A DNA stretch of 64,000 nt, taken from assembly GCA_949752795.1 (NCBI GenBank), contig CATKHW010000422.1:868001-932000 (forward strand), written 5' to 3'. This stretch comes from Hyperoodon ampullatus (Eukaryota; Chordata; Mammalia; Artiodactyla; Ziphiidae). Shown here piece after piece: positions 10,435-24,345 of this stretch. The notes under the pieces were generated by a model that was not told where the DNA came from, searched no databases, and saw nothing but the letters and a program-made list of their open reading frames with translations. The number at the start of each line of letters is the position of its first letter. Position 1 is the stretch's first letter. The position numbers and the translations under genes were made by a program.

Positions 10435-12173
10435 GCATAAACATGGCAGCGAGAATCAGCTCAAACCCACTATAAAAAGGAATTTCAAAAACAAACCCAA
10501 AAAACTGCGAAATTCTTTACAATTCCTTCAACGTCTCTGATGAAAGCTGGAATGACCCTATCTAAAACGACAGCTGGATGTGGCATAAGGAGGGACACTT
10601 GGGACTGAGACGATTGGTGAGATTGGGTGAGCAAATGCAGACCCTTTAAAGCAATAATGCATGGCACCCATTCCATGGGTCCGAACTCTCCAGGTTGAAG
10701 GGAATATTACTACAGCTATAACATGTGCGGGAAACCTAGAGAACGGACACACTGTGAATACGAAAGGTTTCTAAAACTCAACGAATAGTCCCTCTCCTGG
10801 TGCTCCGGTTTGACTTTCCGTCTGCTTTACTATCAACCTCCCAACTTGGAGAGACAGCCCCTTTAACCTCTTGGTTCGCACAGGTTGCCAATTTGGCAGA
10901 GGATGAAAGGGAAGAGGGAGAACCAATGAGAGAGTAGCTGTTAGGCATTTGGACGGGCACATATCACTGTAATTTCCCGGCAGGAAGAAGAATTAACCAA
11001 ATTCTCAGCCACCCACCGGGAACCGGTATAGGTCCTGAACCAAAATTTTGGACTTGCGGTCAGCTCACCAAAAACGAGTTGAAAAATGGAGCTCAGGGGC
11101 ACAGCAATTCACAAACTGGCCGAGTAATAAAGGACAACTATTGTCCAAAAATCTGTTGAGGGAAGGCAACGAGGCGGACTTGAAAGCGAGGCAGAATAGC
11201 AGGAAACAGATTTCAAGAGGTACGTTGGAATCGCCTTTAAAGCACACGAAGAGGGGCACAACTTCGACAATGATGCACTTGGCCAAAAAGGGCGTATGCG
11301 TTTTCTCCTGAATATATTCAGGAGAAAACGCATACGCCCTTTTTGGCCAAGCAAGCAAGCGGGCAATGCAAATCTGCACTACAAAGAAGTATCACTTCCC
11401 ACCGGTCAAAAGGGACATCCACAAAATGTGTAAGAACAAGAAAGGCAAGACAGGCCCTGGAGAACAGGGAGCCTTGTTATGCTGATGGGCGGGATGTAAA
11501 TTGCCAACTGCCTCTCTGGAGGAGTGCATTCTGTTCCCTAAAACAAGTAAAGAACAGAGCTACAGAGCCAAGGGCACTACCAGCCTAGGGAATATACCTT
11601 GGGAAAACTGAAAATCAATAAGACAGAGCCACCCCGAAATTTAGGGCTGCACTGCATACAAGGACCTCAACTTGGATACACCTTAAGTATCCCAGAAAAT
11701 ATAAACATGGTTCAAAAAATTGTGGTACTTACGTACGATGGAATATCCCTCAACCATGAAATCAATGTCATAAGACCAGTAGCAGCAAAATGGGTGGATT
11801 CAGGTACGATGATTCTAAGTGAAATAAGTCACACAGAAAAAGAAACTTATCATAAGATATCACTTATGAAGATCCTGTAAACATGGCTACACTTGAACTG
11901 AGTTAGGAAAGAGAACAGTGTCTCACTTTTAGAAAACACTCTTATACCTGCTTAAGGGGGAAGGAGAGGTGGGGTGATGCATAAAACCAGAGTTTGATAT
12001 AAGCACAGGTACCGTTCCAAAAACCAACTATGGAATAGACAAGACCTACACCGTCCTCAGCGAAAGGGACTCAAAACCCCATATTTCCCGCAGAGGAAAA
12101 TATCTGACTAGTAAGAATCTTAAAACCTATGTATTGATATGTCTCCGTAAGGGAATCAAGTGTGTCTAGACTG
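10435..12173 (+). repeat. Satellite unit 7 (A)
   Basis: The palindrome at 11278-11351 is perfect. Differences cluster in the first 130 bp (ACAAACCCAAAAAACTGCG, CAACGTCTCTG, CTAAAACGAC). Two of them are partly shared with unit 8. Confidence 0.95.
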
Positions 12174-13912
12174 GCATAAACATGGCAGCGAGAATCAGCT
12201 CAAACCCACTATAAAAAGGAATTTCAAAAACAAAACCAAAAAACTGGGAAATTCTTTACAATTCCTTCAAGGTCTCTGATGAAAGCTGGAATGACCCTAT
12301 CTAAAACGACAGCTGGATGTGGCATAAGGAGGGACACTTGGGACTGAGACGATTGGTGAGATTGGGTGAGCAAATGCAGACCCTTTAAAGCAATAATGCA
12401 TGGCACCCATTCCATGGGTCTGAACTTTCCAGGTTGAAGGGAATATTACTACAGCTATAACATGTGCGGGAAACCTAGAGAACGGACACACTGTGAATAC
12501 GAAAGGTTTCTAAAACTCAACGAATAGTCCCTCTCCTGGTGCTCCGGTTTGACTTTCCGTCTGCTTTACTATCAACCTCCCAACTTGGAGAGACAGCCCC
12601 TTTAACCTCTTGGTTCGCACAGGTTGCCAATTTGGCAGAGGATGAAAGGGAAGAGGGAGAACCAATGAGAGAGTAGCTGTTAGGCATTTGGACGGGCACA
12701 TATCGCTGTAATTTCCCGGCAGGAAGAAGAATTAACCAAATTCTCAGCCACCCACCGGGAACCAGTATAGGTCCTGAACCAAAATTTTGGACTTGCGGTC
12801 AGCTCACCAAAAACGAGTTGAAAAATGGAGCTCAGGGGCACAGCAATTCACAAACTGGCCGAGTAATAAAGGACAACTATCGTCCAAAAATCTGTTGAGG
12901 GAAGGCTACGAGGCGGACTTGAAAGCGAGGCAGAATAGCAGGAAACAGATTTCAAGAGGTACGTTGGAATCGCATTTAAAGCACAGGAAGAGGGGCACAA
13001 CTTCGACAATGATGCACTTGGCCAAAAAGGGCGTATGCGTTTTCTCCTGAATATATTCAGGAGAAAACGCATACGCCCTTTTTGGCCAAGCAAGCAAGCG
13101 GGCAATGCAAATCTGCACTACAAAGAAGTATCACTTCCCACCGGTCAAAAGGGACATCCACAAAATGTGTAAGAACAAGAAAGGCAAGACAGGCCCTGGA
13201 GAACAGGGAGCCTTGTTATGCTGATGGGCGGGATGTAAATTGCCAACTGCCTCTCTGGAGGAGTGCATTCTGTTCCCTAAAACAAGTAAAGAACAGAGCT
13301 ACAGAGCCAAGGGCACTACCAGTCTAGGGAATATACCTTGGGAAAACTGAAAATCAATAAGACAGAGCCACCCCAAAATTTAGGGCTGCACTGCATACAA
13401 GGACCTCAACTTGGATACACCTTAAGTATCCCAGAAAATATAAACATGGTTCAAAAAATTGTGGTACTTACGTACGATGGAATATCCCTCAACCATGAAA
13501 TCAATGTCATAAGACCAGTAGCAGCAAAATGGGTGGATTCAGGTACGATGATTCTAAGTGAAATAAGTCACACAGAAAAAGAAACTTATCATAAGATATC
13601 ACTTATGAAGATCCTGTAAACATGGCTACACTTGAACTGAGTTAGGAAAGAGAACAGTGTCTCACATTTAGAAAACACTCTTATACCTGCTTCAGGGGGA
13701 AGGAGAGGTGGGGTGATGCATAAAACCAGAGTTTGATATAAGCACAGGTACCGTTCCAAAAACCAACTATGGAATAGACAAGACCTACACCGTCCTCAGC
13801 GAAAGGGACTCAAAACCCCATATTTCCCACAGAGGAAAATATCTGACTAGTAAGAATCTTAAAACCTATGTACTGATATGTCTCCATAAGGGAATCAAGT
13901 GTGTCTAGACTG
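12174..13912 (+). repeat. Satellite unit 8 (A)
   Basis: The palindrome at 13017-13090 is perfect. GAAGGCTACGAGG and TCGCATTTAAAG, near 12901 and 12970, are shared with unit 9. The second alters the CENP-B-like site. GGGTCTGAACTTTCC near 12418 is private. Confidence 0.95.
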
Positions 13913-15651
13913 GCATAAACATGGCAGCGAGAATCAGCTCAAACCCACTATAAAAAGGAATTTCAAAAACAAAACATAAAAACTGGGAAATTCTTTACAA
14001 TTCCTTCAGGGTCTCTGATGAAAGCTGGAATGACCCTATCTACAACGACAGCTGGATGTGGCATAAGGAGGGACACTTGGGACTGAGACGATTGGTGAGA
14101 TTGGGTGAGCAAATGCAGACCCTTTAAAGCAATAATGCATGGCACCCATTCCATGGGTCCGAACTCTCCAGGTTGAAGGGAATATTACTACAGCTATAAC
14201 ATGAGCGGGAAACCTAGAGAACGGACACACTGTGAATACGAAACGTTTCTAAAACTCAAAGAATAAACCCTCTCCTGGTGCTCTGGTTTGACTTTCCGGC
14301 TGCTTTACTATCAACCTCCCAACTTGGAGAGACAGCCCCTTTAACCTCTTGGTTCGCACAGGTTGCCAATTTGGCAGAGGATGAAAGGGAAGAGGGAGAA
14401 CCAATGAGAGAGTAGCTGTTAGGCATTTGGACGGGCACATATCACTGTAATTTCCCGGCAGGAAGAAGAATTAACCAAATTCTCAGCCACCCACCGGGAA
14501 CCAGTATAGGTCCTGAACCAAAATTTTGGACTTGCGGTCAGCTCACCAAAAACGAGTTGAAAAATGGAGCTCAGGGGCACAGCAATTCACAAACTGGCCG
14601 AGTAATAAAGGACAACTATCGTCCAAAAATCTGTTGAGGGAAGGCTACGAGGAGGACTTGAAAGCGAGGCAGAATAGCAGGAAACAGATTTCAAGAGGTA
14701 CGTTGGAATCGCATTTAAAGCACAGGAAGAGGGGCACAACTTCGACAATGATGCACTTGGCCAAAAAGGGCGTATGCGTTTTCTCCTGAATATATTCAGG
14801 AGAAAACGCATACGCCCTTTTTGGCCAAGCAAGCAAGCGGGCAATGCAAATCTGCACTACAAAGAAGTATCACTTCCCACCGGTCAAAAGGGACATCCAC
14901 AAAATGTGTAAGAACAAGAAAGGCAAGACAGGCCCTGGACAACAGGGAGCCTTGTTATGCTGATGGGCGGGATGTAAATTGCCAACTGCCTCTCTGGAGG
15001 AGTGCATTCTGTTCCCTAAAACAAGTAAAGAACAGAGCTACAGAGCCAAGGGCACTACCAGTCTAGGGAATATACCTTGGGAAAACTGAAAATCAATAAG
15101 ACAGAGCCACCCCAAAATTTAGGGCTGCACTGCATACAAGGACCTCAACTTGGATACACCTTAAGTATCCCAGAAAATATAAACATGGTTCAAAAAATTG
15201 TGGTACTTACGTACGATGGAATACCCCTCAGCCATGAAATCAATGTCATAAGACCAGTAGCAGCAAAATGGGTGGATTCAGGTACGATGATTCTAAGTGA
15301 AATAAGTCACACAGAAAAAGAAACTTATCATAAGATATCACTTATGAAGATCCTGTAAACATGGCTACACTTGAACTGAGTTAGGAAAGAGAACAGTGTC
15401 TCACATTTAGAAAACACTCTTATACCTGCTTAAGGGGGAAGGAGAGGTGGGGTGATGCATAAAACCAGAGTTTGATATAAGCACAGGTACCGTTCCAAAA
15501 ACCAACTATGGAATAGACAAGACCTACACCGTCCTCAGCGAAAGGGACTCAAAACCCCATATTTCCCGCAGAGGAAAATATCTGACTAGTAAGAATCTTA
15601 AAACCTATGTATTGATATGTCTCCGTAAGGGAATCAAGTGTGTCTAGACTG
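13913..15651 (+). repeat. Satellite unit 9 (A)
   Basis: The palindrome at 14756-14829 is perfect. A private cluster near 14255-14300 reads CAAAGAATAAACCCTC and CCGGCTGC. The unit shares the TCGCATTTAAAG variant with unit 8. Confidence 0.95.
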
Positions 15652-17389
15652 GCATAAACATGGCAGCGAGAATCAGCTCAAACCCACTGTAAAAAGGAAT
15701 TTCAAAAACAAAACAAAAAAACTGGGAAATTCTTTACAATTCCTTCAAGGTCTCTGATGAAAGCTGGAATGACCCTATCTACAACGACAGCTGGATGTGG
15801 CATAAGGAGGGACACTTGGGACTGAGACGATTGGTGAGATTGGGTGAGCAAATGCAGACCCTTTAAAGCAATAATGCATGGCACCCATTCCATGGGTCCG
15901 AACTCTCCAGGTTGAAGGGAATATTACTACGGCTATAACATGTGCGGGAAACCTAGAGAACGGACACACTGTGAATACGAAAGGTTTCTAAAACTCAACG
16001 CATAGTCCCTCTCCTGGTGCTCCGGTTTGACTTTCCGTCTGCTTTACTATCAACCTCCCAACTTGGAGAGACAGCCCCTTTAACCTCTTGGTTTGCACAG
16101 GTTGCCAATTTGGCAGAGGATGAAAGGGAAGAGGGAGAACCAATGAGAGAGTAGCTGTTAGGCATTTGGACGGGCACATATCACTGTAATTTCCCAGCAG
16201 GAAGAAGAATTAACCAAATTCTCAGCCACCCACCGGGAACCAGTATAGGTCCTGAACCAAAATTTTGGACTTGCTGTCAGCTCACCAAAAACGAGTTGAA
16301 AAATGGAGCTCAGGGGCACAGCAATTCACAAACTGGCCGAGTAATAAAGGACAACTATCGTCCAAAAATCTGTTGAGGGAAGGCAACGAGGCGGACTTGA
16401 AAGCGAGGCAGAATAGCAGGAAACAGATTTCAAGAGGTACGTTGGAATCGCCTTTAAAGCACAGGAAGAGGGGCACAACTTCGACAATGATGCACTTGGC
16501 CAAAAAGGGCGTATGCGTTTTCTCCTGAATATATTCAGGAGAAAACGCATACACCCTTTTTGGCCAAGCAAGCAAGCGGGCAATGCAAATCTGCACTACA
16601 AAGAAGTATCACTTCCCACCGGTCAAAAGGGACATCCACAAAATGTGTAAGAACAAGAAAGGCAAGACAGGCCCTGGAGAACAGGGAGCCTTGTTATGCT
16701 GATGGGCGGGATGTAAATTGCCAACTGCCTCTCTGGAGGAGTGCATTCTGTTCCCTAAAACAAGTAAAGAACAGAGCTACAGAGCCAAGGGCACTACCAG
16801 TCTAGGGAATATACCTTGGGAAAACTGAAAATCAATAAGACAGAGCCACCCAAAAATTTAGGGCTGCACTGCATACAAGGACCTCAACTTGGATACACCT
16901 TAAGTATCCCAGAAAATATAAACATGGTTCAAAAAATTGTGGTACTTACGTACGATGGAATACCCCTCAGCCATGAAATCAATGTCATAAGACCAGTAGC
17001 AGCAAAATGGGTGGATTCAGGTACGATGATTCTAAGTGAAATAAGTCACACAGAAAAAGAAACTTATCATAAGATATCACTTATGAAGATCCTGTAACAT
17101 GGCTACACTTGAACTGAGTTAGGAAAGAGAACAGTGTCTCACATTTAGAAAACACTCTTATACCTGCTTAAGGGGGAAGGAGAGGTGGGGTGATGCATAA
17201 AACCAGTGTTTGATATAAGCACAGGTACCGTTCCAAAAACCAACTATGGAATAGACAAGACCTACACCGTCCTCAGTGAAAGGGACTCAAAACCCCATAT
17301 TTCCCGCAGAGGAAAATATCTGACTAGTAAGAATCTTAAAACCTATGTATTGATATGTCTCCGTAAGGGAATCAAGTGTGTCTAGACTG
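15652..17389 (+). repeat. Satellite unit 10 (A), 1738 bp
   Basis: One A is missing just after the conserved frame (CCTGTAACATGG near 17092). The TATA-like box is altered to CTGTAAAAAGG near 15688. The palindrome at 16495-16568 has one mismatch (CATACACCC), a CpG-type change. Confidence 0.95.
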
Positions 17390-19128
17390 GCATAAACATG
17401 GCAGCGAGAATCAGCTCAAACCCACTATAAAAAGGAATTTCAAAAACAAAACAAAAAAACTGGGAAATTCTTTACAATTCCTTCAGGGTCTCTGATGAAA
17501 CCTGGAATGACCCTATCTACAATGACAGCTGGATGTGGCATAAGGAGGGTCACTTGGGACTGAGACGATTGGTGAGATTGGGTGAGCAAATGCAGACCCT
17601 TTAAAGCAATAATGCATGGCACCCATTCCATGGGTCCGAACTCTCCAGGTTGAAGGGAATATTACTACAGCTATAACATGTGCGGGAAACCTAGAGAACG
17701 GACACACTGTGAATACGAAAGGTTTCTAAAACTCAACGCATAGTCCCTCTCCTGGTGCTCCGGTTTGACTTTCCGTCTGCTTTACTATCAACCTCCCAAC
17801 TTGGAGAGACAGCCCCTTTAACCTCTTGGTTCGCACAGGTTGCCAATTTGGCAGAGGATGAAAGGGAAGAGGGAGAACCAATGAGAGAGTAGCTGTTAGG
17901 CATTTGGACGGGCACATATCACTGTAATTTCCCGGCAGGAAGAAGAATTAACCAAATTCTCAGCCACCCACCGGGAACCAGTATAGGTCCTGAACCAAAA
18001 TTTTGGACTTGCGGTCAGCTCACCAAAAACGAGTTGAAAAATGGAGCTCAGGGGCACAGCAATTCACAAACTGGCCGAGTAATAAAGGACAACTATCGTC
18101 CAAAAATCTGTTGAGGGAAGGCAACGAGGCGGACTTGAAAGCGAGGCAGAATAGCAGGAAACAGATTTCAAGAGGTACGTTGGAATCGCCTTTAAAGCAC
18201 AGGAAGAGGGGTACAACTTCGACAATGACGCACTTGGCCAAAAAGGGCGTATGCGTTTTCTCCTGAATATATTCAGGAGAAAACGCATACGCCCTTTTTG
18301 GCCAAGCAAGCAAGCGGGCAATGCAAATCTGCACTACAAAGAAGTATCACTTCCCACTGGTCAAAAGGGACATCCACAAAATGTGTAAGAACAAGAAAGG
18401 CAAGACAGGCCCTGGAGAACAGGGAGCCTTGTTATGCTGATGGGCGGGATGTAAATTGCCAACTGCCTCTCTGGAGGAGTGCATTCTGTTCCCTAAAACA
18501 AGTAAAGAACAGAGCTACAGAGCCAAGGGCACTACCAGTCTAGGGAATATACCTTGGGAAAACTGAAAATCAATAAGACAGAGCCACCCCGAAATTTAGG
18601 GCTGCACTGCATACAAGGACCTCAACTTGGATACACCTTAAGTATCCCAGAAAATATAAACATGGTTCAAAAAATTGTGGTACTTACGTACGATGGAATA
18701 TCCCTCAGCCATGAAATCAATGTCATAAGACCAGTAGCAGCAAAATGGGTGGATTCAGGTACGATGATTCTAAGTGAAATAAGTCACACAGAAAAAGAAA
18801 CTTATCATAAGATATCACTTATGAAGATCCTGTAAACATGGCTACACTTGAACTGAGTTAGGAAAGAGAACAGTGTCTCACATTTATAAAACACTCTTAT
18901 GCCTGCTTAAGGGGGAAGGAGAGGTGGGGTGATGCATAAAACCAGAGTTTGATATAAGCACAGGTACCGTTCCAAAAACCAACTATGGAATAGACAAGAC
19001 CTACACCGTCCTCAGTGAAAGGGACTCAAAACCCCATATTTCCCGCAGAGGAAAATATCTGACTAGTAAGAATCTTAAAACCTATGTATTGATATGTCTC
19101 CGTAAGGGAATCAAGTGTGTCTAGACTG
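17390..19128 (+). repeat. Satellite unit 11 (A)
   Basis: The palindrome at 18233-18306 is perfect. This is the first unit with GACGCACTTGG and TTATGCCTGC, which mark the units 11-15 sub-block (the second persists rightward). GAGGGTCACTTGG near 17545 is private. Confidence 0.95.
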
Positions 19129-20867
19129 GCATAAACATGGCAGCGAGAATCAGCTCAAACCCACTATAAAAAGGAATTTCAAAAACAAAACAAAAAAACT
19201 GGGAAATTCTTTACAATTCCTTCAGGGTCTCTGATGAAACCTGGAATGACCCTATCTACAACGACAGCTGGATGTGGCATAAGGAGGGACACTTGGGACT
19301 GAGACGATTGGTGAGATTGGGTGAGCAAATGCAGACCCTTTAAAGCAATAATGCATGGCACCCATTCCATGGGTCCGAACTCTCCAGGTTGAAGGGAATA
19401 TTACTACAGCTATAACATGTGCGGGAAACCTAGAGAACGGACACACTGTGAATACGAAAGGTTTCTAAAACTCAACGAATAGTCCCTCTCCTGGTGCTCC
19501 GGTTTGACTTTCCGTCTGCTTTACTATCAACCTCCCAACTTGGAGAGACAGCCCCTTTAACCTCTTGGTTCGCACAGGTTGCCAATTTGGCAGAGGATGA
19601 AAGGGAAGAGGGAGAACCAATGAGAGAGTAGCTGATAGGCATTTGGACGGGCACATATCACTGTAATTTCCCGGCAGGAAGAAGAATTAACCAAATTCTC
19701 AGCCACCCACCGGGAACCAGTATAGGTCCTGAACCAAAATTTTGGACTTGCGGTCAGCTCACCAAAAACGAGTTGAAAAATGGAGCTCAGGGGCACAGCA
19801 ATTCACAAACTGGCAGAGTAATAAAGGACAACTCTCGTGCAAAAATCTGTTGAGGGAAGGCAACGAGGCGGACTTGATAGTGAGGCAGAATAGCAGGAAA
19901 CAGATTTCAAGAGGTACGTTGGAATCGCCTTTAAAGCACAGGAAGAGGGGCACAACTTCGACAATGACGCACTTGGCCAAAAAGGGCGTATGCGTTTTCT
20001 CCTGAATATATTCAGGAGAAAACGCATACGCCCTTTTTGGCCAAGCAAGCAAGCGGGCAATGCAAATCTGCACTACAAAGAAGTATCACTTCCCACCGGT
20101 CAAAAGGGACATCCACAAAATGTGTAAGAACAAGAAAGGCAAGACAGGCCCTGGAGAACAGGGAGCCTTGTTATGCTGATGGGCGGGATGTAAATTGCCA
20201 ACTGCCTCTCTGGAGGAGTGCATTCTGTTCCCTAAAACAAGTAAAGAACAGAGCTACAGAGCCAAGGGCACTACCAGTCTAGGGAATATACCTTGGGAAA
20301 ACTGAAAATCAATAAGACAGAGCCACCCCAAAATTTAGGGTTGCACTGCATGCAAGGACCTCAACTTGGATACACCTTAAGTATCCCAGAAAATATAAAC
20401 ATGGTTCAAAAAATTGTGGTACTTACGTACGATGGAATATCCCTCAGCCATGAAATCCATGTCATAAGACAAGTAGCAGCAAAATGGGTGGATTCAGGTA
20501 CGATGATTCTAAGTGAAATAAGTCACACAGAAAAAGAAACTTATCATAAGATATCACTTATGAAGATCCTGTAAACATGGCTACACTTGAACTGAGTTAG
20601 GAAAGAGAACAGTGTCTCACATTTAGAAAACACTCTTATGCCTGCTTAAGGGGGAAGGAGAGGTGGGGTGATGCATAAAACCAGAGTTTGATATAAGCAC
20701 AGGTACCGTTCCAAAAACCAACTATGGAATAGACAAGACCTACACCGTCCTCAGTGAAAGGGACTCAAAACCCCATATTTCCCGCAGAGGAAAATATCTG
20801 ACTAGTAAGAATCTTAAAACCTATGTATTGATATGTCTCCGTAAGGGAATCAAGTGTGTCTAGACTG
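19129..20867 (+). repeat. Satellite unit 12 (A)
   Basis: The palindrome at 19972-20045 is perfect. It has CTCTCGTGCAAAAATC near 19831, a private CTGGCAGAGTAAT and TTGATAGTGAGGC, and GCTGATAGGCAT near 19631 (also in units 21, 25 and 30). Confidence 0.95.
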
Positions 20868-22606
20868 GCATAAACATGGCAGCGAGAATCAGCTCAAACC
20901 CACTATAAAAAGGAATTTCAAAAACAAAACAAAAAAACTGGGAAATTCTTTACAATTCCTTCAGGGTCTCTGATGAAACCTGGAATGACCCTATCTACAA
21001 CGACAGCTGGATGTGGCATAAGGAGGGACACTTGGGACTGAGACGATTGGTGAGATTGGGTGAGCAAATGCAGACCCTTTAAAGCAATAATGCATGGCAC
21101 CCATTCCATGGGTCCAAACTCTCCAGGTTGAAGGGAATATTACTACAGCTATAACATGTGCGGGAAACCTAGAGAACGGACACACTGTGAATACGAAAGG
21201 TTTCTAAAACTCAACGAATAGTCCCTCTCCTGGTGCTCCGGTTTGACTTTCCGTCTGCTTTACTATCAACCTCCCAACTTGGAGAGACAGCCCCTTTAAC
21301 CTCTTGGTTCGCACAGGTTGCCAATTTGGCAGAGGATGAAAGGGAAGAGGGAGAACCAATGAGAGAGTAGCTGTTAGGCATTTGGACGGGCACATATCAC
21401 TGTAATTTCCCGGCAGGAAGAAGAATTAACCAAATTCTCAGCCACCCACCGGGAACCAGTATAGGTCCTGAACCAAAATTTTGGACTTGCGGTCAGCTCA
21501 CCAAAAACGAGTTGAAAAATGGAGCTCAGGGGCACAGCAATTCACAAACTGGCCGAGTAATAAAGGACAACTCTCGTGCAAAAATCTGTTGAGGGAAGGC
21601 AACGAGGCGGACTTGAAAGTGAGGCAGAATAGCAGGAAACAGATTTCAAGAGGTACGTTGGAATCGCCTTTAAAGCACAGGAAGAGGGGCACAACTTCGA
21701 CAATGACGCACTTGGCCAAAAAGGGCGTATGCGTTTTCTCCTGAATATATTCAGGAGAAAACGCATACGCCCTTTTTGGCCAAGCAAGCAAGCGGGCAAT
21801 GCAAATCTGCACTACAAAGAAGTATCACTTCCCACCGGTCAAAAGGGACATCCACAAAATGTGTAAGAACAATAAAGGCAAGACAGGCCCTGGAGAACAG
21901 GGAGCCTTGTTATGCTGATGGGCGGGATGTAAATTGCCAACTGCCTCTCTGGAGGAGTGCATTCTGTTCCCTAAAACAAGTAAAGAACAGAGCTACAGAG
22001 CCAAGGGCACTACCAGTCTAGGGAATATACCTTGGGAAAACTGAAAATCAATAAGACAGAGCCACCCCGAAATTTAGGGCTGCACTGCATACAAGGACCT
22101 CAACTTGGATACACCTTAAGTATCCCAGAAAATATAAACATGGTTCAAAAAATTGTGGTACTTACGTACGATGGAATATCCCTCAGCCATGAAATCAATG
22201 TCATAAGACCAGTAGCAGCAAAATGGGTGGATTCAGGTACGATGATTCTAAGTGAAATAAGTCACACAGAAAAAGAAACTTATCATAAGATATCACTTAT
22301 GAAGATCCTGTAAACATGGCTACACTTGAACTGAGTTAGGAAAGAGAACAGTGTCTCACATTTAGAAAACACTCTTATGCCTGCTTAAGGGGGAAGGAGA
22401 GGTGGGGTGATGCATAAAACCAGAGTTTGATATAAGCACAGGTACCGTTCCAAAAACCAACTATGGAATAGACAAGACCTACACCGTCCTCAGTGAAAGG
22501 GACTCAAAACCCCATATTTCCCGCAGAGGAAAATATCTGACTAGTAAGAATCTTAAAACCTATGTATTGATATGTCTCCGTAAGGGAATCAAGTGTGTCT
22601 AGACTG
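20868..22606 (+). repeat. Satellite unit 13 (A)
   Basis: The palindrome at 21711-21784 is perfect. GGGTCCAAACTC near 21110 is a CpG-type change. AACAATAAAGGCAAG near 21869 is shared with units 14 and 15. Confidence 0.95.
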
Positions 22607-24345
22607 GCATAAACATGGCAGCGAGAATCAGCTCAAACCCACTATAAAAAGGAATTTCAAAAACAAAACAAAAAAACTGGGAAATTCTTTACAATTCCTT
22701 CAGGGTCTCTGATGAAAGCTGGAATGACCCTATCTACAATGACAGCTGGATGTGGCATAATGAGGGACACTTGGGACTGAGACGATTGGTGAGATTGGGT
22801 GAGCAAATGCAGACCCTTTAAAGCAATAATGCATGGCACCCATTCCATGGGTCCGAACTCTCCAGGTTGAAGGGAATATTACTACAGCTATAACATGTGC
22901 GGGAAACCTAGAGAACGGACACACTGTGAATACGAAAGGTTTCTAAAACTCAACGAATAGTCCCTCTCCTGGTGCTCCGGTTTGACTTTCCGTCTGCTTT
23001 ACTATCAACCTCCCAACTTGGAGAGACAGCCCCTTTAACCTCTTGGTTCGCACAGGTTGCCAATTTGGCAGAGGATGAAAGGGAAGAGGGAGAACCAATG
23101 AGAGAGTAGCTGTTAGGCATTTGGACGGGCACATATCACTGTAATTTCTCGGCAGGAAGAAGAATTAACCAAATTCTCAGCCACCCACCGGGAACCAGTA
23201 TAGGTCCTGAACCAAAATTTTGGACTTGCGGTCAGCTCACCAAAAACGAGTTGAAAAATGGAGCTCAGGGGCACAGCAATTCACAAACTGGCCGAGTAAT
23301 AAAGGACAACTCTCGTGCAAAAATCTGTTGAGGGAAGGCAACGAGGCGGACTTGAAAGTGAGGCAGAATAGCAGGAAACAGATTTCAAGAGGTACGTTGG
23401 AATCGCCTTTAAAGCACAGGAAGAGGGGCACAACTTCGACAATGACGCACTTGGCCAAAAAGGGCGTATGCGTTTTCTCCTGAATATATTCAGGAGAAAA
23501 CGCATACGCCCTTTTTGGCCAAGCAAGCAAGCGGGCAATGCAAATCTGCACTACAAAGAAGTATCACTTCCCACCGGTCAAAAGGGACATCCACAAAATG
23601 TGTAAGAACAATAAAGGCAAGACAGGCCCTGGAGAACAGGGAGCCTTGTTATGCTGATGGGCGGGATGTAAATTGCCAACTGCCTCTCTGGAGGAGTGCA
23701 TTCTGTTCCCTAAAACAAGTAAAGAACAGAGCTACAGAGCCAAGGGCACTACCAGTCTAGGGAATATACCTTGGGAAAACTGAAAATCAATAAGACAGAG
23801 CCACCCCGAAATTTAGGGCTGCACTGCATACAAGGACCTCAACTTGGATACACCTTAAGTATCCCAGAAAATATAAACATGGTTCAAAAAATTGTGGTAC
23901 TTACGTACGATGGAATATCCCTCAGCCATGAAATCAATGTCATAAGACCAGTAGCAGCAAAATGGGTGGATTCAGGTACGATGATTCTAAGTGAAATAAG
24001 TCACACAGAAAAAGAAACTTATCATAAGATATCACTTTTGAAGATCCTGTAAACATGGCTACACTTGAACTGAGTTAGGAAAGAGAACAGTGTCTCACAT
24101 TTAGAAAACACTCTTATGCCTGCTTAAGGGGGAAGGAGAGGTGGGGTGATGCATAAAACCAGAGTTTGATATAAGCACAGGTACCGTTCCAAAAACCAAC
24201 TATGGAATAGACAAGACCTACACCGTCCTCAGTGAAAGGGACTCAAAACCCCATATTTCCCGCAGAGGAAAATATCTGACTAGTAAGAATCTTAAAACCT
24301 ATGTATTGATATGTCTCCGTAAGGGAATCAAGTGTGTCTAGACTG
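22607..24345 (+). repeat. Satellite unit 14 (A)
   Basis: The palindrome at 23450-23523 is perfect. Its 5' half is nearly identical to unit 15: both have CATAATGAGGGACAC and AATGACAGC. A TTGAAGATCC change near 24037 alters the last ATG of the conserved frame. Confidence 0.95.
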